This document shows positions 25,468-34,450 of a stretch of DNA of 64,000 nt, one piece after another (the first letter of the stretch is position 1; each line of letters opens with the position of its first letter). The notes beneath the pieces were generated by a model, which searched no databases, had not been told where the DNA came from, and was given only the letters and a program-made list of their open reading frames with translations. A program made the translations under genes and the position numbers. The DNA is taken from NCBI GenBank assembly GCA_016795325.1, contig JAEUHY010000053.1, forward strand, positions 1 to 64,000. The letters run 5' to 3'. The stretch is from Planctomycetota bacterium. GTDB lineage: Bacteria; Planctomycetota; UBA1135; GCA-002686595.

Positions 25468-28050
25468 ATGTGCAGCGTTGCGTCGTTCGTCGGTGTCGTT
25501 CCCCTCGTCTTGGTTGGAACGCTCGTCGCATCCAGCTCTGGCCGCGCAGAGTTGGCGATCGACGTAGCGAGTCATACGGCTCCTGCCGCCGACTCAGTCC
25601 CCGAAGGACTCACAACGTCCGACTGGACGAGCATTCGCGCCGCCTACGAAGCGGGCCGGCACAAGATCGTCGCCGTCGACGGCGGCTGCGGCACGGAGAA
25701 CAGTTGGACTGCTCGCAATCCCGGCCAGGGCTTGAGCACCACGTTCGACGGGCGTGGATTCGCAACAAGTCCTGACGGCGGAAGTTGGAGCTGGGGCCTC
25801 GAGCTCCAAAGCTACGGCTGGGACGCCGCGGATTCCGTCACGACGCCGTGCGCCACATCCACCGATGGCAGCCGCCTCTCGCGTGTGTGGGATGAACGTC
25901 TCACCGAGTGGTACGTCAACGACACACGCGGACTCGAGCATGGATTCACCATCGCGAACAGACCTGCGAGCGCAAACGCGCCGCTAAGTGTCGAACTCTC
26001 GATTCGCGGCGGTCTGCAACCTGTCGTTTCGCCCGACGGTCGCAATGTGGCGTTCACGGACGCACTCGGCGCCGCGGCGCTCAACTACAACGGCCTCACG
26101 GTCCTCGACGCTGCCGGAAACACCGTGGGTGCGCAGTGGCGCGCGATCGGATGCGACCGACTGCGTCTGCAGGTCGACGACGCCGAAGCGCACTATCCGC
26201 TCACCATCGACCCGATCGTGCAGCAGGCGTACCTGAAGGCCGCGACCACCGGCGCCGACGACCGGTTCGGCCACTCGGTGTCCGTCAGCGGCGATACGGT
26301 GGTGGTCAGCGCACGGTTCGAAGACAGCAGCGCCACGGGCGTCAACGGCAATCAAGCCGACAATGGCGCCACAGACTCCGGCGCTGCGTACGTGTTCGTC
26401 CGTGCGGGCGGCGTCTGGAGCCAACAGGCCTACCTCAAGGCGTCCAACACCGAGCAGTACGACGATTTTGGCGCGTCGGTTGCCATCAGCGGCGACACGC
26501 TGGTGGTGGGAGCCTACTCGGAGGACAGCGACGCCACGGGCGTCAACGGCAACCAGGCGAGCAACAACGCGACGGACTCCGGCGCGGTCTACGTCTTCGT
26601 TCGCTCGGGCGGCGTCTGGAGTCAACAGGCCTACCTCAAGGCGTCCAACACGGGGCAGTTCGACGAGTTCGGCGTCGCGGTCGCTATCAGCGGCGACACG
26701 CTGGTGGTCGGGGCCAATCGCGAAGACAGCAGCGCCACGGGCGTCAACGGCAGTCAGGCGAACAATGCCTTCGACGCCGGCGCCGCGTATGTGTTCATCC
26801 GTTCGGGCGGAGTCTGGAGCCAACAGGCCTACCTCAAGGCCTCCAACACGGGCAACAACGACTGGTTTGGCGTGTCGGTGGCCATCGACCAGGACACCGC
26901 CGTGATCGGCGCGCGCTACGAGGACAGCGACGCGACGGGCGTGAACGGCAGCCAGGCGAACAACACTGCCAGCGTGGATTCCGGCGCGGCCTACGTCTTC
27001 GTCCGCTCGGGCGGCATCTGGAGCCAGCAGGCCTACCTGAAGGCCTCCAACACCGAGATGAACGACTCGTTCGGCGCCTCGGTGGCGGTCAGCGGCGACA
27101 CGGTGGTGATCGGGGCGCTCTGGGAAGACAGCAGCGCTGCGGGCCCCAACGGCAACCAGGCGAGCAATGCTGCTCAGGACGCTGGCGCTGCGTACGTCTT
27201 CCACCGCACAGGCGGCGCCTGGAGTCAGCAGGCCTACCTCAAGGCTTCCAACACCGAGGCGGGCGACAGGTTCGGATATTCGGTGGCTGTGAGCGGCGAC
27301 ACGCTGGTGGTCGGGGCGCCGCTCGAGGACAGCAACACCACGGGCTTGAACGGCAACCAGGCGGACGACAGCGCCGCGCAATCTGGCGCGGCGTACGTCT
27401 TCGTCCGCTCGGGCGGCGTCTGGAGCCAGCAGGCCTACCTCAAGGCATCCAATGCCCAGACCGGCGACCACTTCGGCTGGTCGGTTGCTGTCGCTGGCGA
27501 CACGCTGTTGGTCGGCGCCAATCGCGAGGACAGCAGCGCCACGGGAGTCAACGGCAACCAGGCGGACAACAGCGCCGAGGACTCCGGCGCAGCGTATGTC
27601 TTCACGTTGCCCATGGCGGTCACGTACTGCACGGCAGGCACTTCGACGAACGGTTGCGTGCCGTCGATCAGCTCGACGGGCTGGCCCAGCATCGCTGCGA
27701 CCTCGGGCTTCTCGATCAACGTCGCGAACGTCGAAGGCCAGAAGCAGGGCCTCGTCTTCTACGGACTCTCCGGACGCACAGCGACCGTGTGGGGCGCCGG
27801 CGGGAGCAGCTTCTTCTGCGTGAAGGCGCCGACGCAGCGCATGCAGGCGCAGAGCGCCGGCGGCACGAGCGGGCTGTGCGACGGCGTATTCAGCGAGGAT
27901 TGGCTCGCGTACCTCGCCACGCATCCGATCGCGCTCGGGCAGCCGTTCGCGGCTGGAACAACGGTCAACGCGCAGGCTTGGTACCGCGATCCGCCCGCGG
28001 TGAAGTCCACGAACCTGAGCAACGCGCTCGAGTTCGTGACACAGCCGTAG
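25468..28050 (+). CDS. Secreted seven-repeat FG-GAP propeller protein, paralogue 2
   Basis: An 860-residue protein, the same length as paralogue 1, beginning at ATG 25468 (VASFVGVVPLVLVGTLVASS leader). The N-terminal domain, seven repeats (first unit at residue 252, QQAYLKAATTGADDRFGH) and the 141-residue end domain are in the same order and register. Units keep the SGDTVVV/GDTLVVGA strand and an Asp/Asn-rich loop such as EDSSATGVNGNQADN that could bind calcium. Surface-exposed positions around the D-x-FG turn vary most between units and paralogues. This is consistent with a diversified ligand-facing side, but no ligand is known. Confidence 0.85.
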   Translation: MCSVASFVGVVPLVLVGTLVASSSGRAELAIDVASHTAPAADSVPEGLTTSDWTSIRAAYEAGRHKIVAVDGGCGTENSWTARNPGQGLSTTFDGRGFATSPDGGSWSWGLELQSYGWDAADSVTTPCATSTDGSRLSRVWDERLTEWYVNDTRGLEHGFTIANRPASANAPLSVELSIRGGLQPVVSPDGRNVAFTDALGAAALNYNGLTVLDAAGNTVGAQWRAIGCDRLRLQVDDAEAHYPLTIDPIVQQAYLKAATTGADDRFGHSVSVSGDTVVVSARFEDSSATGVNGNQADNGATDSGAAYVFVRAGGVWSQQAYLKASNTEQYDDFGASVAISGDTLVVGAYSEDSDATGVNGNQASNNATDSGAVYVFVRSGGVWSQQAYLKASNTGQFDEFGVAVAISGDTLVVGANREDSSATGVNGSQANNAFDAGAAYVFIRSGGVWSQQAYLKASNTGNNDWFGVSVAIDQDTAVIGARYEDSDATGVNGSQANNTASVDSGAAYVFVRSGGIWSQQAYLKASNTEMNDSFGASVAVSGDTVVIGALWEDSSAAGPNGNQASNAAQDAGAAYVFHRTGGAWSQQAYLKASNTEAGDRFGYSVAVSGDTLVVGAPLEDSNTTGLNGNQADDSAAQSGAAYVFVRSGGVWSQQAYLKASNAQTGDHFGWSVAVAGDTLLVGANREDSSATGVNGNQADNSAEDSGAAYVFTLPMAVTYCTAGTSTNGCVPSISSTGWPSIAATSGFSINVANVEGQKQGLVFYGLSGRTATVWGAGGSSFFCVKAPTQRMQAQSAGGTSGLCDGVFSEDWLAYLATHPIALGQPFAAGTTVNAQAWYRDPPAVKSTNLSNALEFVTQP

Positions 28051-28120
28051 TGCTCGACGCGATCAGCTGTCGCCGCGCTTCGGCGCCCGCCGCCAGGATC
28101 TGCGCCGCGCTCCAGCCCAC

Positions 28121-28197
28121 TTGACGGTTCGGCTACGCGCGGCGAATCTGCACTGGGCGGTCGAGGACGGCGGTTCCTAACGGGGCCGGGTTTCCAC
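28121..28197 (+). promoter_or_regulatory. Conserved upstream block of propeller gene 3
   Basis: TTGACGGTTCGGC again lies exactly 77 bases before ATG 28198, with GAATCT 17 bases after TTGACG and ACGGGGCCG near the start. No clear terminator hairpin was found between genes 2 and 3, so read-through may also supply gene 3. Confidence 0.55.
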
Positions 28198-30747
28198 ATG
28201 AACAGCGTCGCGTGGTTCGTCGGTTTTGCTCCCGTGGTTTTCGTGGGAGCGCTCTCCGCATCCGGCGCTGAGCGATCGGAGTTGTCCGCCGACTCGGTCC
28301 CCGATGGGCTCGCCGCGTCTGACTGGTCCAGCATTCGCGCTGCCTACGAAGCAGGTCGGCACAAGATCGTCTCGGTCGACGAAGGCTGCGGGACCGAAAT
28401 GGTCTGGAGCGCCCGCAATCCCGGCCAGGGCTTGAACACCACGTTCGACGAGCGCGGATTCACCACGGGCCCTGACGGTGGAAGTTGGAGCTGGGGCCTC
28501 GAGCTCCAAAGCTACGGCTGGGACGCCACGAATTTCGTCACCACGCCGTGCGCCACATCGACCGACGGCGGGCGACTCTCGCGCGTGTGGGATGAACGCC
28601 TCACCGAGTGGTATGTCAACGACTCACGCGGTCTCGAGCACGGCTTCACCGTCGCAAGTCGCCCCAGTTGTGCGAACGCGCCGCTGACCTTGGATCTGTC
28701 CATTCGCGGCGGTCTGCAACCCGTCGTTTCGCCCGACGGTCGCAACGTGGCGTTCATCGACACGCAAGGCGGCACAGCGCTCAACTACAGCGGCCTCACG
28801 GTTTTCGACGCCGCTGGACACACGGTGCCTGCGCAGTGGTCTGCGCTCGGAATCGACCGGCTGCGCCTCCATGTCGAGGATGCCGGCGCGCACTATCCGC
28901 TCACGATCGATCCGCTCGCGCAGCAGGCCTACCTCAAGGCTTCCAACACCGACTCGAGCGACTTCTTCGGCGCCGCGGTGGCCATCAGCGGCGACACGGT
29001 GGTGGTCGGGGCGAGTGGCGAGGACAGCAACGCCACGGGCGTCAACGGCACCCAGGGCAGCAACGGCGCTACCGACTCTGGCGCCGCGTACGTTTTCGTC
29101 CGCTCGGGCGGCGTCTGGAGTCAACAGGCCTACCTCAAGGCCTCCAACACCCAGTTCAGCGACCGCTTCGGTGTTGCGCTGGCCATCAGTGGCGACACGG
29201 TGGTGGTCGGTGTGCCCTGGGAAGACAGCAACGCAACCGGCGTGAACGGCAATGGCGCCGACAACAGTGCTGCGGACTCCGGCGCGGCCTACGTTTTCGT
29301 TCGCTCGGGCGGCGTCTGGAGCCAGCAGGCTTACCTCAAAGCCTCGAACACCGGGGCCGGCGACCGCTTCGGCGGCACGGTAGGCATCAGCGGTGACACC
29401 CTAGTGGTCGGGGCGCCCAACGAGAGGAGCAACGCCACGGGCGTGAACGGCAACCAAGCCGACGACAGCGTCTTCAGCGCCGGCGCAGCCTATGTCTTCG
29501 TGCGCTCTGGCGGCGCCTGGAGCCAGGAGGCTTACCTCAAGGCCTCGAACACTGGCGCGGGCGACCAGTTCGGCTCCGCGGTGATCAGTGGTGACACGCT
29601 GGTGGTCGGAGCGATGTACGAGGACAGCAACGCCACCGGCATCAACGGCTTTCAATTCGACAACAACGCCCCGGATTCCGGAGCTGCCTACGTATTCGCT
29701 CGCTCCGGCGGCGTCTGGAGCCAGCAGGCCTACCTCAAGGCATCCAACTCCGGAGACAGTGACTATTTCGGCGCCTCGCTGGCTGTCAGCGGCGACACGC
29801 TGGTTGTAGGTGCGGCGGGCGAGGACAGCAGCGCTGCGGGTGTCAACGGCATCCAGTCCGACAACAACGCCACGAACTCCGGCGCGGCCTACGTGTTTGT
29901 CCGCTCGGGCGGCGTCTGGAGCCAGCAGGCCTACCTCAAGGCTTCCAATACCGGCACGGCCGATTCCTTCGGCGACTCGGTGGCCGTCAGCGGCGACTCG
30001 GTGGTGGTCGGGGCGCCGGTCGAGGCCAGCAATGCCACGGGCGTGAACGGCGACCAAGCGGACAACAGCGCGTTCAAGTCCGGCGCGGCCTACGTGTTCG
30101 TTCGTTCGGGCGGCGTCTGGAGCCAGCAGTCCTACCTCAAGGCGTCCAATTCCAACGCAGATGATGTCTTCGGCAACTCGGTGGGCGTCAGCGGTGACAC
30201 GGTGGTGGTCGGAGCGAGCAGCGAGGCCAGCAACGCCACGGGTGTGAATGGCAATCAGACGGACAACACCAGCGCGAACGCCGGCGCAGTCTACGTGTTC
30301 GCGCCGCCCACTTCGGTCGCCTACTGCACGGCAGGAACTTCGACCAACGGCTGTGTGCCGTCGATCACTTCGACGGGTACGCCGAGCAGCGCTGCGACCT
30401 CGGGCTTTTTCATCGACGTCGCCAACGTCGAGGGCCAGAAGCAGGGACTTATCTTCTACGGACTCAGCGGTCCCATCGTGGCGCCGGTGACGGTCGGCAG
30501 CACGAGCTACTTTTGCGTGAAGTCGCCGACGCAACGCATGCCGGCGCAGAACAGCGGCGGGACGTTCGGCGCCTGCGACGGCAACCTCAGCCGTGACTGG
30601 CTCGCGTTCGTCGCCGCCAATCCCGGCGCGCTCGGTGCTCCGTACCCCGTCGGTCAGGTCGTCAACGCGCAGGCTTGGTACCGCGACCCGCCGGCGGTGA
30701 ACAAAACGAACCTGAGCAACGCGCTCGAGTTCATGACGCAGCCTTAG
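28198..30747 (+). CDS. Secreted seven-repeat FG-GAP propeller protein, paralogue 3
   Basis: An 849-residue protein. The leader (WFVGFAPVVFVGALSASG) is followed by the same N-terminal domain, shorter by about ten residues, with units starting at residue 242. Seven repeats are present. The fourth has lost one residue in its strand (GSAVISGD instead of the usual xxVAISGD). The end domain (709-849) is again exactly 141 residues with the same four cysteines but is the most diverged of the three (for example GTFGACDGNLSRDW). The gene closes the tandem cluster; no terminator with a T-tract follows. Confidence 0.85.
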   Translation: MNSVAWFVGFAPVVFVGALSASGAERSELSADSVPDGLAASDWSSIRAAYEAGRHKIVSVDEGCGTEMVWSARNPGQGLNTTFDERGFTTGPDGGSWSWGLELQSYGWDATNFVTTPCATSTDGGRLSRVWDERLTEWYVNDSRGLEHGFTVASRPSCANAPLTLDLSIRGGLQPVVSPDGRNVAFIDTQGGTALNYSGLTVFDAAGHTVPAQWSALGIDRLRLHVEDAGAHYPLTIDPLAQQAYLKASNTDSSDFFGAAVAISGDTVVVGASGEDSNATGVNGTQGSNGATDSGAAYVFVRSGGVWSQQAYLKASNTQFSDRFGVALAISGDTVVVGVPWEDSNATGVNGNGADNSAADSGAAYVFVRSGGVWSQQAYLKASNTGAGDRFGGTVGISGDTLVVGAPNERSNATGVNGNQADDSVFSAGAAYVFVRSGGAWSQEAYLKASNTGAGDQFGSAVISGDTLVVGAMYEDSNATGINGFQFDNNAPDSGAAYVFARSGGVWSQQAYLKASNSGDSDYFGASLAVSGDTLVVGAAGEDSSAAGVNGIQSDNNATNSGAAYVFVRSGGVWSQQAYLKASNTGTADSFGDSVAVSGDSVVVGAPVEASNATGVNGDQADNSAFKSGAAYVFVRSGGVWSQQSYLKASNSNADDVFGNSVGVSGDTVVVGASSEASNATGVNGNQTDNTSANAGAVYVFAPPTSVAYCTAGTSTNGCVPSITSTGTPSSAATSGFFIDVANVEGQKQGLIFYGLSGPIVAPVTVGSTSYFCVKSPTQRMPAQNSGGTFGACDGNLSRDWLAFVAANPGALGAPYPVGQVVNAQAWYRDPPAVNKTNLSNALEFMTQP

Positions 30748-31337
30748 CGCCGCTGGCGAACTGCCTCGCGGCGCCTGGACGCGCCGTCACCCACTTGGGC
30801 GGCGCCATCGCGCCCGAGCCTCGACGACTCATTACGTTGGAGGCTCGCGGTGGACGAAGCTATCGGCGGAAGCCGTGTGTGTGTGTGCTCCATGCTCTGC
30901 CGAGCGAGAGCACGCGGCGCGTCGACCTGCAGCATGCGCTTCGGCGCCTCGTACGCAAGCTCACGTTGGGAGTGCACGCTCACCTGGGCGCTGCCGACGA
31001 GCGCAGAGCTCTCGACGAGTTGCTGAGCTTGGCGCCCGCTTCTGCATCGCCCCGCGGCGCGTGCGGCAAGCTCCGATCTTCGAGATGAAAGTGACGGTGC
31101 TACTCACAGCCCGAGGGCGCGTGCGGGTCGAGGCGTCGGACGGCCACGTTTCGAGGCGCTGTGGCGCAACCGGCAGGGCGCGAAGCTGCAAGCCTCGGAT
31201 CGGGCGACCAGTGGATCGAGGCCGTCGGCGTGTGCCGTGAGTTCGGTTGTGTCCGCCGAGTGCGAAGTGTGCGGGCAGCGCGGTGATTTCTCTGCGATTG
31301 CGCGCCACCGCGCGCGGAGCTGTTCGTCCGTGGGGGC
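30748..31337. other. Intergenic stretch after the propeller cluster
   Basis: About 590 bases have no convincing gene. A short hairpin without T-tract lies at 30747-30774. A plus-strand frame near 30890-31088 (including RVDLQHALRRLVRKLTLG) looks faintly protein-like but has no start, domain or partner and could be a gene relic. Confidence 0.4.
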
Positions 31338-32936
31338 GTGCAAGATCCGAGTTCGATCACGGTGGTGTTGGCGAGTGTGCTCTCGGCGTTGGCGCAACCG
31401 GAACGAGTCGCGCTCGGTGGGGGGCGCGCTGCGCAAGCGCCCGCGCGGCCCGCAGCGGGCAGTCCGGCGCAGAGCGCTCCCGCGCCGAGCCTTGAAGAAC
31501 TCGAGAAGCAGCTGCGCGAGCCCAAGCCCGAAAAGCGGCGCGCCGCCGTGCGTGCGCTCGTGCGCCTGGGACGTGCAGAGGCGTGGCGCCTGGTCTTCGC
31601 GGCGCTCGGTGATGCGGACTCCGGCGTGGCGGACGAAGCGCAGCTTGCGCTCTCGGGCTTGCTCGAGCTGAAGCTGTGGCGCGAACTGCACGGACGCGCA
31701 GGGCTCGAGTCGAAAGACGAGCGCGTGGCGGCGCGCGTCGCGGAGGCGTTGGGCCGCGCGCAGGCTGGCTGCGAGGCCGATGAACTCGCCAAGCTGCTCG
31801 GCGCCGGCGACGGCGCGCGCAAACGTCTGCTTGCGTGGTCGGCGGAGCGTCTGGCGCGCGACGGGCGACTGACGGGCGACACCGAGCGGCTGCAAGCGGC
31901 GCTGGCGCGGAACGCCTCGTCGTCGAGCGACCTCGGCGCGTCGTGCGCGGCGCTCGTGGCGCTGGCGGAACTGCGTGGGCCGACGGCGCTGCGCCTTGCA
32001 CTGGACGCGTTGCGCTCCAACTCCTCCGAACGGCGCAGCGCTGCGTTGCTCGCCCTCGTCGAACTCCAGGCCACGGAGACGTTCGCCGCCGCGCTGAAGC
32101 TGAGCGCGGATCCCGACGCCCGCGTGCGGTTGCAGGCCTTCGATGCCCTCGACGTGCTCGGGACCCAGGCTGCGTTCCTCGCGCTCGTCGCGCGCCTTGG
32201 CGCCGAGCCGCAACTGCGGCTGCGCTGGCGCATCGTGGATCTGCTGCAGAGCGCGTCAGGCCTCAAGCACCGCCTCGATCCGCGCCCGTGGAAGCTGTGG
32301 ATCGAGTCGCTCCCCACTGAGGGCCCGATCGTGCGGCCGCGCAAAGGCGTGGATGAACCGTCGAGCGGCGCGACGCGCACTCCATTCAGCGGCCTGCCTC
32401 TGATCTCCGACCGCGTCGCGTACCTGTTCGACTTCTCCGGCTCGATGTGGACGCCGCTCGCCGACGGCCGCATCCCCAAGGACATCGTCAGCGACAAGCT
32501 GCGCGCCGCGCTCGAAGCGTTGCCGCCCGAGACGGAGTTCAACCTGATTCCGTTCACGAACGTGCCCTTGCCCTGGCGCGAGCACGCCGAAGAGGCCAGC
32601 CCCAAGAACGTGCGCGCGGCGCTCGAGTTCTTCCTCGCCTGCCGCGAACGTGGCAAGGGCAACTTCCTCGACGCCGCGTTGCTCGCCGCGAACGATCCGC
32701 GCATCGACACGATCTGCGTGCTCACCGACGGCGTGCCCACGGGCGGCACGCACTCGGACATGGACTTGATCGCGCCGCTCTTGATCGAGGCCACGCGCTT
32801 TCGGCGTGTGGTGGTGGACTCGATCCTCGTCGACGCTCCTGGGCCTGCGGTGCGGCGCTGGGCCGAGCTCTCGCGGCGCACGGGCGGCCGCTCGCTCGTG
32901 GTGGAGCTCAAACCGACGCCCACGGAGGGTAAATGA
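31338..32936 (+). CDS. HEAT-repeat and von Willebrand A domain protein
   Basis: A 532-residue protein that starts with GTG at 31338; no ATG is available near the leader. Residues about 8-20 are weakly hydrophobic (ITVVLASVLSALA) and may be an export signal. Residues about 50-320 form HEAT/Armadillo-like helical repeats (EKRRAAVRALVRLGRAEAWR, SERRSAALLALVELQATETF, DARVRLQAFDALDVLG). Residues about 350-530 are a vWA domain with a complete MIDAS start (YLFDFSGSMW, the D-x-S-x-S motif) and later CVLTDGVPTGG. vWA domains bind ligands through a metal ion; the partner is unknown. The next gene lies 120 bases on. Confidence 0.8.
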   Translation: MQDPSSITVVLASVLSALAQPERVALGGGRAAQAPARPAAGSPAQSAPAPSLEELEKQLREPKPEKRRAAVRALVRLGRAEAWRLVFAALGDADSGVADEAQLALSGLLELKLWRELHGRAGLESKDERVAARVAEALGRAQAGCEADELAKLLGAGDGARKRLLAWSAERLARDGRLTGDTERLQAALARNASSSSDLGASCAALVALAELRGPTALRLALDALRSNSSERRSAALLALVELQATETFAAALKLSADPDARVRLQAFDALDVLGTQAAFLALVARLGAEPQLRLRWRIVDLLQSASGLKHRLDPRPWKLWIESLPTEGPIVRPRKGVDEPSSGATRTPFSGLPLISDRVAYLFDFSGSMWTPLADGRIPKDIVSDKLRAALEALPPETEFNLIPFTNVPLPWREHAEEASPKNVRAALEFFLACRERGKGNFLDAALLAANDPRIDTICVLTDGVPTGGTHSDMDLIAPLLIEATRFRRVVVDSILVDAPGPAVRRWAELSRRTGGRSLVVELKPTPTEGK

Positions 32937-33056
32937 GCACACGCAGCGATCGTGTCGTGACGGAGGAGCCCGGTTGTCGCCTCGTTATGCTCTCTCGCCG
33001 CGCGGTGCTGCGTCACGGCGACGCACGATCGTCCGCGCGCGAGGGAGAACAACGAC

Positions 33057-34091
33057 TTGGACGCGCCGATCGACTTGCCCGCAGACAGCTCTTCCCAGCC
33101 TCCGGCGCGCGGACGCCTCGAGCGTCCGTGGTTGTGGGGCGTGATGGTCCCCCTGCTCGTGGGCGTCGCGCACGGCTTGATGGCGCGCTACGTGTTCGGC
33201 AGCGCACAGCTCGAGTCGTTCTTCGGCGTGATGACCGTGAGCTTCATCTTCGTCGTGCCGTTCAGTCTCGGACTGCTGACCGTGTCGCTTGCAGAGCGCA
33301 GCGGGCCTGTCGTGCTCTCGCAAACCGTGACGTTGCCCGCTGGCGCCGCCTTGCTCGCGTTGGCGGCCTCGATGGCGCTCGCGTGGGAGGGACTGATCTG
33401 CGTGGTGCTGTGGCTCCCGCTGTACTTCGTCCTTTCGGTGCTCGGCGGACTGGTGGCCTCCGCCATTGCGCAATCGCGTCGCTCGGCCGCGGCGCGCAAC
33501 GCGACCTTGAGCGGACTGATCCTTGCGCCGTACTTGCTCGCGCCGCTCGAGTCGCGCTTCACGACGCCGCAGAGCGTGCGCGTCGTCGAAAACAGCATCG
33601 TGATCCGGGCGCCGCTCGAAACCGTGTGGGCCAACGTCGCGCGTGTTCCTGCGTTCCGCGAGGAGGAGCACCACTTCGCCTGGAGCCACTTGATCGGCTT
33701 CCCGCGGCCGCTCGAGGCCACGCTGAGCCACGAGGGCGTGGGAGGCGTGCGTCACGCGACCTTCGAACGCGGCGTGCTGTTCATCGAGACGGTCACGCAC
33801 TGGGCCCCGAACGAGCGCTTGACCTTCTCGATCCACGCCGACGCGACGACCATTCCACCGACGACGCTCGACGAGCACGTCACCGTGGGCGGTCCGTTCT
33901 TCGACGTGCTCGAAGGCGAGTACGAGCTGCACGCGCGAGAAGATGGGACCGTGCTGCTCGAGTTGCGCTCGCGCCACCGCGTGTCGACCCACTTCAACTT
34001 CTACGCGACGCTGTGGACCGACTGGATCATGTCGGACGTGCAGGGCTACATCCTCGAGATCGTGCGCCGCCGCTGCGAAGCACCGCGCTGA
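33057..34091 (+). CDS. Membrane protein with C-terminal SRPBCC (START-like) domain
   Basis: A 344-residue protein starting with TTG at 33057, supported by GAGGGAG at 33041-33047. Four to five hydrophobic helices occupy about residues 25-170 (LWGVMVPLLVGVAHGLMARY, FFGVMTVSFIFVVPFSLGLL, ALLALAASMALAWEGLICVV, FVLSVLGGLVASAIA). From residue 180 a SRPBCC/polyketide-cyclase-like fold follows: SIVIRAPLETVWANVARVP, FPRPLEATLSHEGVGGVRHA, VTHWAPNERLTFSI and LELRSRHRVSTHFNFYATLW. Such domains bind hydrophobic ligands. The fusion suggests a membrane-linked lipid-handling role, which is inference. Confidence 0.75.
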   Translation: MDAPIDLPADSSSQPPARGRLERPWLWGVMVPLLVGVAHGLMARYVFGSAQLESFFGVMTVSFIFVVPFSLGLLTVSLAERSGPVVLSQTVTLPAGAALLALAASMALAWEGLICVVLWLPLYFVLSVLGGLVASAIAQSRRSAAARNATLSGLILAPYLLAPLESRFTTPQSVRVVENSIVIRAPLETVWANVARVPAFREEEHHFAWSHLIGFPRPLEATLSHEGVGGVRHATFERGVLFIETVTHWAPNERLTFSIHADATTIPPTTLDEHVTVGGPFFDVLEGEYELHAREDGTVLLELRSRHRVSTHFNFYATLWTDWIMSDVQGYILEIVRRRCEAPR

Positions 34092-34137
34092 GCGAGCCCG
34101 CGCGCTCGTCGCTCATCCGTCGCTCGGCTGGAGCAAC

Positions 34138-34215
34138 GCCACGCGCACCCGCCACGCGCACCCGCCACGCGCACCCGCCACGCGCACTCGCCACGCGGAC
34201 TCGCCACGCGCACGG
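34138..34215 (+). repeat. 13-bp tandem repeat, six units
   Basis: Six consecutive 13-base units of GCCACGCGCACCC (the last three slightly diverged, with ACTC, GGACTC and CACGG variants) lie in the gap between the SRPBCC and PagL-like genes. The unit is not a multiple of three, and no real gene covers it. Confidence 0.9.
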
Positions 34216-34450
34216 ACTCGAGCGATCCCACCCCCGGTCGCGGCTCCGTCACGACTGCAGCACCGCTCGTTGCGTGCTCGCCCGCGTCCAGCGGCAGCCG
34301 GGTGGCCGCTCTTTCGCGGGGAATCCCGCCACTCGCGACGCTCGAACTCGGTCTGCGCTGACGGCGCGTGGTTGCTCGAGGTCTCGCAGCGCGCCACGAT
34401 GCACCGACGGGATCGCTGCGCGCTGCGCGTGGCCGCACATCCAACTCACC

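Noticed and set aside
30890..31088. Possible short gene in the spacer after the propellers
   Set aside because: No start or ribosome site and no recognisable family; recorded only as a possible relic.
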